A stretch of DNA of 51,426 bases from an uncultured Prevotellaceae bacterium (GTDB taxonomy: Bacteria; Bacteroidota; Bacteroidia; Bacteroidales; Bacteroidaceae). Shown here piece by piece: positions 35,597 to 43,994 of the stretch. The stretch is from contig OMWC01000024.1 in NCBI GenBank assembly GCA_900314655.1, positions 1-51,426 on the forward strand. The letters run 5' to 3'. The notes under the pieces were generated by a model. The model saw only the letters and a list, made by a program, of their open reading frames with translations. It was not told where the DNA came from and did no database searches. Both the position numbers and the translations under genes were made by a program. Numbering within the stretch: position 1 is the stretch's first letter; each line of letters opens with the position of its first letter.

Positions 35597-36763
35597 ATGA
35601 AGAAAACATTATTATTAGCCCTGCTCTTCGTGCCCGCAACCATCATGGCACAGCAGGACAAGGACGCATCGGCAGGCGAGCAGACGCTTTTCGAGAAAGT
35701 CACGAAGATAGAGAAGAAGCAGGACAACTTCCACTTCCTGCTCAACCTCAACAACAGTTTCGACGTCAACGAGAACGACGGCGAGTTCAAGAACGCCAAG
35801 TTCAACATGCGCCAGATACGCATCGAGGCCAAGGGAAACATCAACGACACGTTCTCCTTCCGCTGGCGTCAGCGTCTGAACCGCAACAATACGCCTGCTC
35901 CCGACGGTATCGACAACATGCCTTCATCATCCATCGACGTGGCTGGTATCGGTGTCAAGGTCAACGACAAGTTCTCCATGTTCCTCGGTAAGCAATGCGC
36001 AGCCTACGGTGGTATCGAGTTCGACCTCAACCCCATCGAAATCTACGAGTATTCCGATATGGTGGACTACATGAGCAACTTCCTCACCGGTGCCAACTTC
36101 CAGTTCCAGCTCAACCCCAACCATCAGCTCCAGCTGCAGGTGCTCGACAGCCGTAGCGGCAGCATGAGCGACATGTATGGCGAAGGCTACGAGCAGTCAA
36201 AAGTGCCCCTGGTCTATACCGCCAACTGGAACGGTAACTTCGGCGACGTGTTCAAGACCCGTTGGAGCTACTCTCTGATGAGCCAGGCCCGCGGCAACCA
36301 GAGCCATTACATCGCACTGGGTAACGAAGTGACCGTCAACAACTTCGATGCATTCTTCGACGTGATGTACATGCGCGAGGGTATCGACCGCCAGGGAATC
36401 GTGTCGAGCATCGTGGGCAACAACGCCAATGGCGGCCACCGCAACGACGCCGAATACCTCTCGCTCGTACTGAAGGCACAGTATCGTTTTGCCCCGAAAT
36501 GGAACGTCTTCGTGAAGGGCATGGTGGAGAACGAAGGTCTCTCCAAGGACAACGGTACGGTAGAGAAGGGCAAGTATCGCACAGCCCTGGGCTATTTCGC
36601 CGGTCTTGAGTACTATCCGATGAAGAACAGCAACCTGCACTTCTTCCTCACCTATGTGGGCCGTCACTACAGCTACACCGACCGCGCCAAGGCTTTCGGT
36701 TTCGACGACTACAGCACCAACCGCATCTCGCTCGGTTACATCTGGCAGCTGCCGATGTTCTAA
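35597..36763 (+). CDS. Outer-membrane porin (OprO/OprP-like)
   Basis: A 388-aa protein with a signal peptide (1-~18, ending IMAQ) and a short coiled segment (FEKVTKIEKKQDN), then alternating beta-strands typical of a 16-strand barrel, ending with an aromatic-rich strand (ISLGYIWQLPMF). Sequence style matches the phosphate-selective porin O/P family used for many anions in Bacteroidota. Its place between asparaginase and aspartase suggests that it admits amino acids or dicarboxylates; that is inference. Confidence 0.8.
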   Translation: MKKTLLLALLFVPATIMAQQDKDASAGEQTLFEKVTKIEKKQDNFHFLLNLNNSFDVNENDGEFKNAKFNMRQIRIEAKGNINDTFSFRWRQRLNRNNTPAPDGIDNMPSSSIDVAGIGVKVNDKFSMFLGKQCAAYGGIEFDLNPIEIYEYSDMVDYMSNFLTGANFQFQLNPNHQLQLQVLDSRSGSMSDMYGEGYEQSKVPLVYTANWNGNFGDVFKTRWSYSLMSQARGNQSHYIALGNEVTVNNFDAFFDVMYMREGIDRQGIVSSIVGNNANGGHRNDAEYLSLVLKAQYRFAPKWNVFVKGMVENEGLSKDNGTVEKGKYRTALGYFAGLEYYPMKNSNLHFFLTYVGRHYSYTDRAKAFGFDDYSTNRISLGYIWQLPMF

Positions 36764-36835
36764 GCTCATCATTAATAGAATTGAGAATCGAACAATTTCT
36801 CATTTTCTCCATTTATCATTTAAACAATAAGAATT

Positions 36836-38248
36836 ATGTCAGAACAGAAATTCCGCGTAGAGTCCGACCTCTTAGGTGAACTCAAAATCCCCGCCGAAGC
36901 ATACTACGGTGTGCAGACACAGCGTGCCATCAACAACTACCACATCTCGCGCAAGCAGATGCGTAGCTACCACGACTTCATCATCGCCATCGCCTACGTG
37001 AAGCTGGCTGCCGTGCAGACCAACCACACCCTCGGTGTGATCAACGACGAGATTTCGGGAGCCATCTCACAGGCCTGCCGCGAAATCATCGACGGTAAGT
37101 TCCACGAGGACTTCCCCATCGATATGATGCAGGGTGGTGCCGGCACATCCGTCAACATGAATGCCAACGAGGTGATTGCCAACCGTGCCCTTGAGATCAT
37201 GGGCCACGAGAAGGGCGACTACCAGTATTGCTACCCCAACGACCACTGCAACTGCGGACAGTCAACCAATGACGTATATCCCACCACCATCCGCCTGGCC
37301 CTTATCCGTATGAACAAGAGCCTCGTAGCTGCCCTCACCGGCCTCATCAGCGCCCTCCGCTATAAAGGCGAAGAGTTTAAGGACGTTATCAAGATGGGTC
37401 GCACCCAGCTGCAGGACGCCGTGCCTATGACCAGCGGACAGGAGTTCAACGCCTACGCCAACAACCTGGAGGAAGAGATTCTGAATCTGGAGCGTAACGT
37501 GAAGCTTCTCCACGAGATCAACATGGGTGGCACCGCCATCGGTACCGGTCTGAATGCCGTTCCCGGCTTTGCCAAGCTCTGCGCTGCCAATCTGAGCAAA
37601 CTCACCGGCGAGGCATTCGTATCAGCCAGCGACCTCGTAGAGGCCACGCCCGATACCGGTGCCTACGTGAGCTACTCTTCAGCCCTGAAGCGTCTGGCCA
37701 TCAAGCTCTCTAAGATCTGTAACGACCTCCGCCTCATGGCTTCCGGTCCCCGTTGCGGTCTCAATGAGATCAACCTTCCCCCGAAGGCTCCCGGTTCCAG
37801 CATCATGCCCGGTAAGGTGAACCCCGTCATCCCCGAGGTAGTCAATCAGGTATGCTTCAAGGTAATCGGCAACGACACCACCGTCAGCTTCGCCGCCGAA
37901 GCCGGTCAGCTGCAGCTCAACGTGATGGAGCCCGTTATCACCGAGTCGCTCATCGAGAGCCTGCTCTGGCTGAAGAACGCCATCGAGACGCTTACCGAAG
38001 AGTGTATCCTCGGCATCACCGTCAACAAGGAACGTTGCTATGAAATGGTGAAGAACTCTATCGGCATCGTTACCGCCCTGAATCCGTACATCGGTTACAA
38101 GACCAGTACGAAGGTGGCCAAGGAAGCCCTGGAGACCAACCGTTCTGTTTACGATATTGTGCTGGAGAAAGGCCTCATGACTCAAGAGAAGCTTGACGAG
38201 GCTCTCGACCCCAAGAACATGCTTAATTCACATAAGATTGTGAAGTAG
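36836..38248 (+). CDS. aspA: Aspartate ammonia-lyase
   Basis: A 470-aa cytosolic enzyme of the aspartase/fumarase superfamily that deaminates aspartate to fumarate. The early ESDLLGELKIPAEAYYGVQT, the GGAGTSVNMNANEV strand, GRTQLQDAVPMT and the catalytic flexible-loop signature GSSIMPGKVNPVIPE (catalytic Ser) are all present. The N-terminus favours aspartase over fumarase C (AEAYYGVQTQRA), as does the operon partner asparaginase. Fumarate so made can serve as electron acceptor. A terminator follows at 38273-38308. Confidence 0.95.
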   Translation: MSEQKFRVESDLLGELKIPAEAYYGVQTQRAINNYHISRKQMRSYHDFIIAIAYVKLAAVQTNHTLGVINDEISGAISQACREIIDGKFHEDFPIDMMQGGAGTSVNMNANEVIANRALEIMGHEKGDYQYCYPNDHCNCGQSTNDVYPTTIRLALIRMNKSLVAALTGLISALRYKGEEFKDVIKMGRTQLQDAVPMTSGQEFNAYANNLEEEILNLERNVKLLHEINMGGTAIGTGLNAVPGFAKLCAANLSKLTGEAFVSASDLVEATPDTGAYVSYSSALKRLAIKLSKICNDLRLMASGPRCGLNEINLPPKAPGSSIMPGKVNPVIPEVVNQVCFKVIGNDTTVSFAAEAGQLQLNVMEPVITESLIESLLWLKNAIETLTEECILGITVNKERCYEMVKNSIGIVTALNPYIGYKTSTKVAKEALETNRSVYDIVLEKGLMTQEKLDEALDPKNMLNSHKIVK

Positions 38249-38272
38249 TCAGACAAAAAAGTATTTGTGTCG

Positions 38273-38308
38273 AAGCTCGGTTGTCGTTGATGACAGCCGA
38301 GCTTTTTT
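38273..38308 (+). terminator. Intrinsic terminator after aspA
   Basis: A 13-bp stem (38273-38285 / 38292-38304) with one wobble and a 6-nt loop is followed by a T run to 38308. It separates aspA from the convergent LytTR regulator. Confidence 0.88.
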
Positions 38309-38323
38309 GGATGAATAGAATGT

Positions 38324-39064
38324 TTATTTGCCGGGAAACTTCGACTGCAGATACTGGATGAAGGCTTCGCGGTAGGCATCGGTGACGCGGATTACTTCGT
38401 CGCCGATATAGATGCAGTCGTTGCGGTCAACGCTGCGGATCTTGTCGAGGGCTACGATATAGGAACGGTGAACGCGCATGAAATACTCCTGGGGCAACAT
38501 ATCCTCAACGGCTTTCATGGTGAGATGGGTGATAAGCGGACGACGCTCGCCTTCGAGATAGAACATCACGTAATCCTTCATGCCGCTGACATAAAGCACC
38601 TGCGAAAGATTGACCTGACGGTATTCGCCATCCACGCGAAGGAAAACGGAAGCCCCCCTCCTGCTCCCCCCGATAGGGGGAGTGTCTTTATCTCCCCGCC
38701 CTATAGGGGCGAGGCTAAACCATTGACGTGCTTTCTCAACGGCAGCGAGGAACTTATTGTAACGGATGGGCTTCAGCAGGAAGTCGAGGGCATTGACCTC
38801 ATAACTCTCGAAGGCGTATTCCTTGAAAGCGGTGGTGAAGATGACGCGCGTCTCCGAAGGAATCATGTGAGCCAGTTCCATGCCGTTCATATCGGGCATC
38901 TGGATATCCAGAAACAACAAGTCAACGGGGTGGCTCTTGATCATGGAGATGGCTTCCACGGAATCGGTGAAACTGGCCACGAGTTCGAGGTCTTCGGTTC
39001 TGGAAACGAAGGATTCAAGGAGTTTCACGGCCAGGGGCTCGTCATCGACAATGATGCAGGTCAT
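38324..39064 (-). CDS. LytTR-family response regulator
   Basis: A 246-aa regulator. The receiver domain (1-~115) has CIIVDDEP, phospho-acceptor Asp53 in LLFLDIQMPDMNG and the Lys in FLLKPI. The C-terminal LytTR DNA-binding domain (~138-240) shows EYRQVNLSQVLYVSGMKDYV and FMRVHRSYIVALDKI. The interdomain linker (~117-138, APIGRGDKDTPPIGGSRR) is encoded by a palindromic repeat and is longer than usual. It lies 14 bp downstream of its LytS-type kinase. LytTR proteins bind direct repeats ~21-22 bp apart, as found at 42779-42812. Confidence 0.92.
   Translation of the reverse strand: MTCIIVDDEPLAVKLLESFVSRTEDLELVASFTDSVEAISMIKSHPVDLLFLDIQMPDMNGMELAHMIPSETRVIFTTAFKEYAFESYEVNALDFLLKPIRYNKFLAAVEKARQWFSLAPIGRGDKDTPPIGGSRRGASVFLRVDGEYRQVNLSQVLYVSGMKDYVMFYLEGERRPLITHLTMKAVEDMLPQEYFMRVHRSYIVALDKIRSVDRNDCIYIGDEVIRVTDAYREAFIQYLQSKFPGK
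38651..38716. repeat. G/C-rich palindromic repeat inserted in the LytTR gene linker
   Basis: Two hairpins, CTCCCCC-cgata-GGGGGAG (38664-38682) and GCCC-TATA-GGGGC (38698-38710), stand back to back in frame in the regulator gene. Their composition differs sharply from the surrounding codons and resembles the repeat at 28778-28827. Confidence 0.6.
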
Positions 39065-39078
39065 AGGAGTTGTAGGTT

Positions 39079-40185
39079 TTAAGTTGCAGGTTTCAAGTTA
39101 ACGTTAGGGTTAAGGTTATGGTTAACGTTATCGTTATCGTCATCGTTAACGTTGAGCGTAATCCTGACGTGGTAGATATTATCCTCAAGCGACTGTTCCC
39201 ATTCGTAACGGTCTTGGTACATCAGTTCCAGTCGGCGGCGGGTGTTCTCAATGCCGATGCCGCTACCGCTACGGTCTTTGTCGCTCTTGGGGTAGTTGGT
39301 GTTGTCGCAGACGAAGACGATTTGTCCGTCGTTCTGTTCCAATGAAATATTGATGACCGAAGGGCGACCGGTGCTCACGCCATGCTTGAAAGCATTCTCT
39401 ATCAGGGAGATAAACAGCAGGGGGGCCACTTCCAACTGTGAATTATGAACTCTGAACTCAGCACTGACCTTGGTCTGCTCGTTGCAGCGCAGTTTCATCA
39501 GTTCGATATAATTGCGCATGAACTCCACTTCGCCCTGGATGGGCACAAGCGGCTTATTGGTCTCATACATGGCATAGCGCAGGAGTTCGCTCAACTGCGC
39601 GATGGCATCCTGTGCTGCATCTGCATCTATCTGCGTGAGACTGGAGATATTGTTGAGCGTATTGAAGAGGAAATGGGGATTGATCTGATTTTTCAGCCAT
39701 GCCAGTTCAGCCTCGGTGTTCTTCGCCTTCTCGTCTTTCAGTTGCTGCTTCAACTGGCGCACGCGGATGAAGTGGCGGATACCGATAGCAACGGCAACCG
39801 TAACGATGTTGAGCAGGAAGAACATGAAGGCACCCGAGAAGAAACCCATCCAGGCCTTTGCTGGCATGGACGGCACATTGTGCTTGATGGCAAAATAGCC
39901 GTACACGAAACCGTAGTTCGCGCCCAAGATAAGCAGCAGGTTGCACAGGACGAACAGCCAATAGCGACGGCGGAAGAACAGATAGGGGCCAAACAAATAG
40001 AAATTGGCAAAATAGACAACCAGCGGAGCCCGCAACAATTGCCACACCAGCGACAGCGAAGTGGATGTGGACTCCCAGTTGCGGGTGCTGATGAATGTGG
40101 CCAGCGGCAAAAGGAGCAGCATGAGTATCCATACTGCTGCCTGGGATGCGAAGAGCCAGAGGTCTTTTTTTGCAATTCTATTCAT
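39079..40185 (-). CDS. LytS-type sensor histidine kinase (His_kinase family)
   Basis: A 368-aa membrane kinase. The ATG at 40185 is chosen; the longer frame begins with TTG inside the -7 region. Four hydrophobic helices (~13-30, ~45-67, ~76-95, ~115-140) are followed by the phospho-acceptor motif NQINPHFLFNTLNNIS (His ~171) and an HATPase domain with LISLIENAFKHG and GSGIGIENTRRRLELMY. The C-terminal ~25 residues are Asn/Asp/Val-rich and encoded by a GTTAACGTTATC-type repeat. It lies downstream of the beta-barrel gene (41-bp gap) and pairs with the LytTR regulator that follows. Confidence 0.92.
   Translation of the reverse strand: MNRIAKKDLWLFASQAAVWILMLLLLPLATFISTRNWESTSTSLSLVWQLLRAPLVVYFANFYLFGPYLFFRRRYWLFVLCNLLLILGANYGFVYGYFAIKHNVPSMPAKAWMGFFSGAFMFFLLNIVTVAVAIGIRHFIRVRQLKQQLKDEKAKNTEAELAWLKNQINPHFLFNTLNNISSLTQIDADAAQDAIAQLSELLRYAMYETNKPLVPIQGEVEFMRNYIELMKLRCNEQTKVSAEFRVHNSQLEVAPLLFISLIENAFKHGVSTGRPSVINISLEQNDGQIVFVCDNTNYPKSDKDRSGSGIGIENTRRRLELMYQDRYEWEQSLEDNIYHVRITLNVNDDDNDNVNHNLNPNVNLKPAT
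39087..39158. repeat. GTTAACGTTATCGTT repeat at the end of the kinase gene
   Basis: The plus strand has repeated GTTA/GTTAAC/GTTATC units preceded by CAGGTTTCAAGTT. They encode the kinase tail NVNDDDNDNVNHNLNPNVN. The array looks like a simple-sequence expansion that has run into the gene end. Confidence 0.6.
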
Positions 40186-40191
40186 TGTCTG

Positions 40192-40199
40192 CAAAAATA
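40192..40199 (-). promoter_or_regulatory. -7 element of the LytS-type kinase gene
   Basis: The minus strand reads TATTTTTG, ending 6 nt before the ATG at 40185. It would give a nearly leaderless internal transcript, in addition to readthrough from the beta-barrel gene. Confidence 0.45.
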
Positions 40200-40226
40200 G
40201 TGATTATTTTGGAAACTTGCAAATTT

Positions 40227-42710
40227 TTATGGTTGCATATTGTCTGCTCCGCTGGTGCCCATGCCGCTGCCGGCATTGTTGATAATCTCACCCTGCGTCT
40301 GCTGCTCGATATAGTCATTCTTCACACGGCTCTGGTGCTGACGGGTAGCCATCTTGCTGTTGCCGAAGGTATAGCTGACGGTGAAAGTGAATCCATAGAG
40401 TGGCACCTTGGTCAGCGAATGAGTGGTGAAATTCTGTCCACGGCTATGACTCTCTATCTGGATGTTGCCACCCTTGTTGAGTCCCACCATTCCCATCACG
40501 CTGAGATTGAGCTTGTCTTTCAGCAGCGACTTCGAGAGGTTTGCGGTGACGAGATTGAATCCGCCGTTCCATCCCTGCAGAGAGTACGACTTGGTGGAGG
40601 TGATGGCAAAGGCGCCGAGCTTGAGATCCCAGGGGAGTGTCTGCTGCAGACCTACCATGGCGTTGGCGGTCCATCCATTATTGCGTTGGTTGAGAACGGT
40701 GCTGCGAAGATCGGTATAGTTCAGACCGCCGTTGAGGAAGAGGCGGGTGTTCTTGGTGAAGAGATAGTTCACGTAGGCATTCATACCGGTCTGATGACTC
40801 TTAACCACGTTGCCGTAGGTGGTGTTGAGCAGGTTGTTGTCGTCGTAGAAACTGTACTGCGAGATGCCGTTGTCCACGAAGTTGTGGTGGAGGTTGAGGT
40901 TGAGCATCAGTTTCTGGGTGAACATGTTATAGACGAGCGACACATTGTGGGCCTTCTCCACATCGAGGTCGGGGTTACCATAGGTAAGGGCGATGGGATT
41001 GGTCTTATCAACGAAGGGGTTCAGATAGGAGATACCTGGGCGGCTGATGCGCATGTTGTAGGAAAGTCCGAGGTTGCTGCCCTGCGAAAGGATGTATTGC
41101 AGACTGGCCGTAGGCACGAGACTTCCGTAACCGGTGCTGAAGTCCTGACCGTTGCCCAGATGGTATTTCACGTCCTGCCAGGTGTATTCGTAGCGCAATC
41201 CGGTCTTCACACCGAACTTGTTGAAGTTACCTGCATATTCGCCATAGCCAGCCAGCACGGAGTTCTTGTATTCGTATTCGGAGCTGGAGCTCGGATCATA
41301 GGTGCCTTTCAGGTAATACTTTGAGTCGGAGGTGGCATCGTGGAGCAAGAGTTTGCTGCCCAGGCTCAGGGTCTGTCCAATACCCAGCGGCATAGTGTAG
41401 TCGAGCTGGAAGGTGTGGTTGACGGTCTTGTCCTTGTTCTCCGAATCACGGTTGGTCAGATCAATCACCGAAGACGTGGTTCCGAAGTTGTTGGTCATCT
41501 CGGTGGTGGCCGGACTGTAGTTCAGCTGGTAGGTCAGTGCAAGAGACTGGGTGTGCTCCTTGTTGAAGAAATGCTGGAAGTCGAGGCTGCCGCTGAACGA
41601 CGTGCGCGAGTTTTTCATATCGGTTGTGCTACCATATGTGAAAGCGTTTCCATAGGCTCCGCCGCCCATTGTGGTATGCGTCGTACCAGTACTCTTCATC
41701 GACATGCTGTTCACCTGTGCCGTGGCATTGATGGCGCTATTGGGGCTGAGCTGATATCCCAGCGTGAGACTTCCCATCGTGAACGGAATCTTCACATCGT
41801 TCTCAGAGGTCATCAGCTGGCTTCCGCCGTTGTCTTGAATCTGCTCCATCTCGGTCTTGGTGGTGCCGGGCTTTGAATAGTTGGTCATCACGTTCGCGCT
41901 GTAGGAGAGTTTGCCCTGCTGTCCGCTGATGAAAGCGCTACCGCCGAGGCTTTTGTTTCCGGCTGATGCACGCACGGTTCCGTTGTATCCGTTCATACTC
42001 TGCGGAGCCATCGGGTCCATCCGGTTCATCACGATGTTGAGAACGCCGGCAGCACCCTCGGCATCATACTTGGCACCGGGATTGGTCACTACCTCAATGC
42101 TCTTCACGGCCGTGGCAGGCATGCTCTTGAACACCATCGAGGGATTCGACGAGAACATCACGTTGGGCATGCCATCTACATAAACCTTGAACGACGAAGA
42201 ACCGTTGACGGTAATATTGTCCTGGCCGTCAACCGTGACCATCGGAACCTTACGGAGCATATCGAGCACCGTAGCCGACTTGGAGTCGGCATCGTCGGCC
42301 ACGTTGTAGCTCATCTTATCCACCTCCATCTTCACAAGCGGTTTCTGGGCTACCACCTCCACACCCTTCAGGGCCGTAGCATTCTCCTTTATAAATAAGG
42401 TGTCGAGATTGAGGACGCCTTCGTTCTGCAGCGTGACGGTGCGCTTCAGGTCATCCTTACCCACACTGCTGAACACGATATCGAAAGCACCCCTACCCTT
42501 CACCGTATGGCTGAACTTGCCGTCAGCATCGGTGAGGAACATGGCAACGGGCTTGTCCTGCTTGCCTTCCTTGAACACACGGATTGTGGCGAAAGGCTCA
42601 CCTTCCTTGGATGTCTCGTCTGCGAGTGTTCCCTTCACGGTGGTCTGCGCCATTACTGCTGATGTGGTCATCAGCAACATTGTTACCAGAAAAAACTGAA
42701 TCTTTTTCAT
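40227..42710 (-). CDS. TonB-dependent-receptor-like outer-membrane beta-barrel protein
   Basis: An 827-aa exported protein. A signal peptide ends near VMAQ; a carboxypeptidase-regulatory-like domain (~22-105) is followed by a plug-like domain (VEVVAQKPLVKMEVDKMSYNV, TVNGSSSFKVYVDGMP, SIEVVTNPGAKYDAEGAAGVLNI) and a long barrel of the 'outer membrane protein beta-barrel' family common in Bacteroidota. The substrate is unknown. It precedes the LytS-type kinase and LytTR regulator on the same strand; a consensus promoter and paired repeats lie upstream, so it is the likely target of that system. Confidence 0.88.
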   Translation of the reverse strand: MKKIQFFLVTMLLMTTSAVMAQTTVKGTLADETSKEGEPFATIRVFKEGKQDKPVAMFLTDADGKFSHTVKGRGAFDIVFSSVGKDDLKRTVTLQNEGVLNLDTLFIKENATALKGVEVVAQKPLVKMEVDKMSYNVADDADSKSATVLDMLRKVPMVTVDGQDNITVNGSSSFKVYVDGMPNVMFSSNPSMVFKSMPATAVKSIEVVTNPGAKYDAEGAAGVLNIVMNRMDPMAPQSMNGYNGTVRASAGNKSLGGSAFISGQQGKLSYSANVMTNYSKPGTTKTEMEQIQDNGGSQLMTSENDVKIPFTMGSLTLGYQLSPNSAINATAQVNSMSMKSTGTTHTTMGGGAYGNAFTYGSTTDMKNSRTSFSGSLDFQHFFNKEHTQSLALTYQLNYSPATTEMTNNFGTTSSVIDLTNRDSENKDKTVNHTFQLDYTMPLGIGQTLSLGSKLLLHDATSDSKYYLKGTYDPSSSSEYEYKNSVLAGYGEYAGNFNKFGVKTGLRYEYTWQDVKYHLGNGQDFSTGYGSLVPTASLQYILSQGSNLGLSYNMRISRPGISYLNPFVDKTNPIALTYGNPDLDVEKAHNVSLVYNMFTQKLMLNLNLHHNFVDNGISQYSFYDDNNLLNTTYGNVVKSHQTGMNAYVNYLFTKNTRLFLNGGLNYTDLRSTVLNQRNNGWTANAMVGLQQTLPWDLKLGAFAITSTKSYSLQGWNGGFNLVTANLSKSLLKDKLNLSVMGMVGLNKGGNIQIESHSRGQNFTTHSLTKVPLYGFTFTVSYTFGNSKMATRQHQSRVKNDYIEQQTQGEIINNAGSGMGTSGADNMQP

Positions 42711-42742
42711 ACCTTTGGATTTTTGTTTATTGATTTCTGATG

Positions 42743-42773
42743 CAAAAGTAAACCAAAAACCATCCGGTTCAAA
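42743..42773 (-). promoter_or_regulatory. Promoter of the beta-barrel/LytS/LytTR genes
   Basis: On the minus strand TTTG (42773-42770), 19 nt, TACTTTTG (42750-42743), 32 nt before the ATG at 42710. Confidence 0.7.
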
Positions 42774-42778
42774 GATAC

Positions 42779-42812
42779 TTTCGACGAAATGCAGGGATTA
42801 TTTCGACGAAAT
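42779..42812. promoter_or_regulatory. Paired TTTCGACGAAAT direct repeats upstream of the -33 element
   Basis: The 12-mer TTTCGACGAAAT occurs at 42779-42790 and 42801-42812, exactly 22 bp apart and immediately upstream of the -33 TTTG. The spacing of two helical turns is what LytTR-type regulators use, so the regulator encoded at 38324-39064 is a strong candidate for binding. Confidence 0.65.
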
Positions 42813-42835
42813 CCTCTTCCGCCTTTCCAAAAACA

Positions 42836-42873
42836 GCATACTCCGGCAGATCAAGTCGTCCACCGGAGTATGC
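42836..42873 (-). terminator. Terminator hairpin after recA
   Basis: GCATACTCCGG (42836-42846) and CCGGAGTATGC (42863-42873) form a perfect 11-bp stem with a 16-nt loop, flanked by T-rich sequence on both strands. It lies 51 bp past the recA stop and ~100 bp before the beta-barrel gene start. Confidence 0.75.
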
Positions 42874-42923
42874 TTTTATTTAAACCGCCAAAAGTAATCG
42901 GCGGTGAGTCGGTCCCTGTCGTA

Positions 42924-43949
42924 TCAGCCCTGCTTGATGGTTTCCATGATCTTGGCTTCCAGTTCCTCGCAGAGTTCGGGGTTGTCCTTCAGCAACGCCT
43001 TCACGGCCTCGCGTCCCTGAGCCAGTTTGCTGTCCTCGTAAGAGAACCAGCTGCCGCTCTTCTGGATGATTCCGTACTCTACACCCAGGTCGATAATCTC
43101 ACCAATCTTGGAGATACCCTCGCCGAACATGATTTCGAACTCGCACTTGCGGAAGGGAGGAGCCACCTTGTTCTTCACCACCTTCACGCGCACCTGGTTG
43201 CCAATCACCTCGTCGCCGTCCTTGATTGAGGTGACACGACGAATGTCGAGACGTACCGAAGCATAGAACTTCAGGGCATTACCGCCAGTAGTAGTCTCGG
43301 GATTGCCAAACATCACGCCAATCTTCTCGCGTAACTGGTTGATGAAGATACACGTGGTATTGGTCTTCGAGATGGTGGAAGTGAGCTTGCGCAGGGCCTG
43401 ACTCATCAGTCGGGCCTGCAGACCTACGGCAGAGTCGCCCATGTCGCCCTCGATTTCTTTCTTCGGCGTAAGGGCTGCTACAGAGTCGATGACCACGATA
43501 TCCACGGCTGCCGACGAAATGAGCTGGTCGGCAATCTGCAGCGCCTGCTCTCCATTGTCGGGCTGTGAGATCCAGAGGTTCTCCACGTCCACGCCCAGCT
43601 TCTCAGCATAGAAACGGTCGAAGGCATGCTCCGCGTCGATGAAGGCAGCAATACCGCCCGCCTTCTGCGCCTCGGCTATGGCATGGATTGCCAGCGTTGT
43701 CTTACCGGATGACTCCGGACCATATATCTCGATGATGCGTCCCTTGGGATAGCCGCCCACGCCGAGTGCGACGTTCAGTCCGATACTTCCCGTAGAAATC
43801 ACATCCACATTCTCCACGTGTTCATCCCCCAGCTTCATCACGCTGCCCTTGCCGAAGTCCTTGTCAATCTTCGCAATGGCAGCCTGCAATGCCTTCAGTT
43901 TCTCGCTTTGAGGGTTCTGAGCTCCCTCCTCTTCAATTTTCTTTGCCAT
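42924..43949 (-). CDS. recA: Recombinase RecA
   Basis: A 341-aa DNA strand-exchange ATPase. Walker [12 protein letters not shown], the Walker B-like [14 protein letters not shown], the DNA-binding loop L1 region [57 protein letters not shown] and the C-terminal domain are intact. It initiates homologous recombination and promotes LexA/UmuD-type cleavage where these exist. It lies 45 bp downstream of the Fic gene on the same strand; no clear promoter is visible in the gap. Confidence 0.98.
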   Translation of the reverse strand: MAKKIEEEGAQNPQSEKLKALQAAIAKIDKDFGKGSVMKLGDEHVENVDVISTGSIGLNVALGVGGYPKGRIIEIYGPESSGKTTLAIHAIAEAQKAGGIAAFIDAEHAFDRFYAEKLGVDVENLWISQPDNGEQALQIADQLISSAAVDIVVIDSVAALTPKKEIEGDMGDSAVGLQARLMSQALRKLTSTISKTNTTCIFINQLREKIGVMFGNPETTTGGNALKFYASVRLDIRRVTSIKDGDEVIGNQVRVKVVKNKVAPPFRKCEFEIMFGEGISKIGEIIDLGVEYGIIQKSGSWFSYEDSKLAQGREAVKALLKDNPELCEELEAKIMETIKQG

Positions 43950-43994
43950 ATCGTTTTTTACAGTTTTAATTTATTAAATCGTCATATAGAAATA

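Noticed and set aside
40146..41876. Long plus-strand frames (392 and 178 codons) opposite the beta-barrel gene
   Set aside because: Val/Glu/Gly-rich translation without signal or domain, exactly antisense to the barrel gene.
42715..42897. A 60-codon plus-strand frame between recA and the beta-barrel gene
   Set aside because: It runs through the promoter, the paired repeats and the recA terminator hairpin; these regulatory elements explain the region better.
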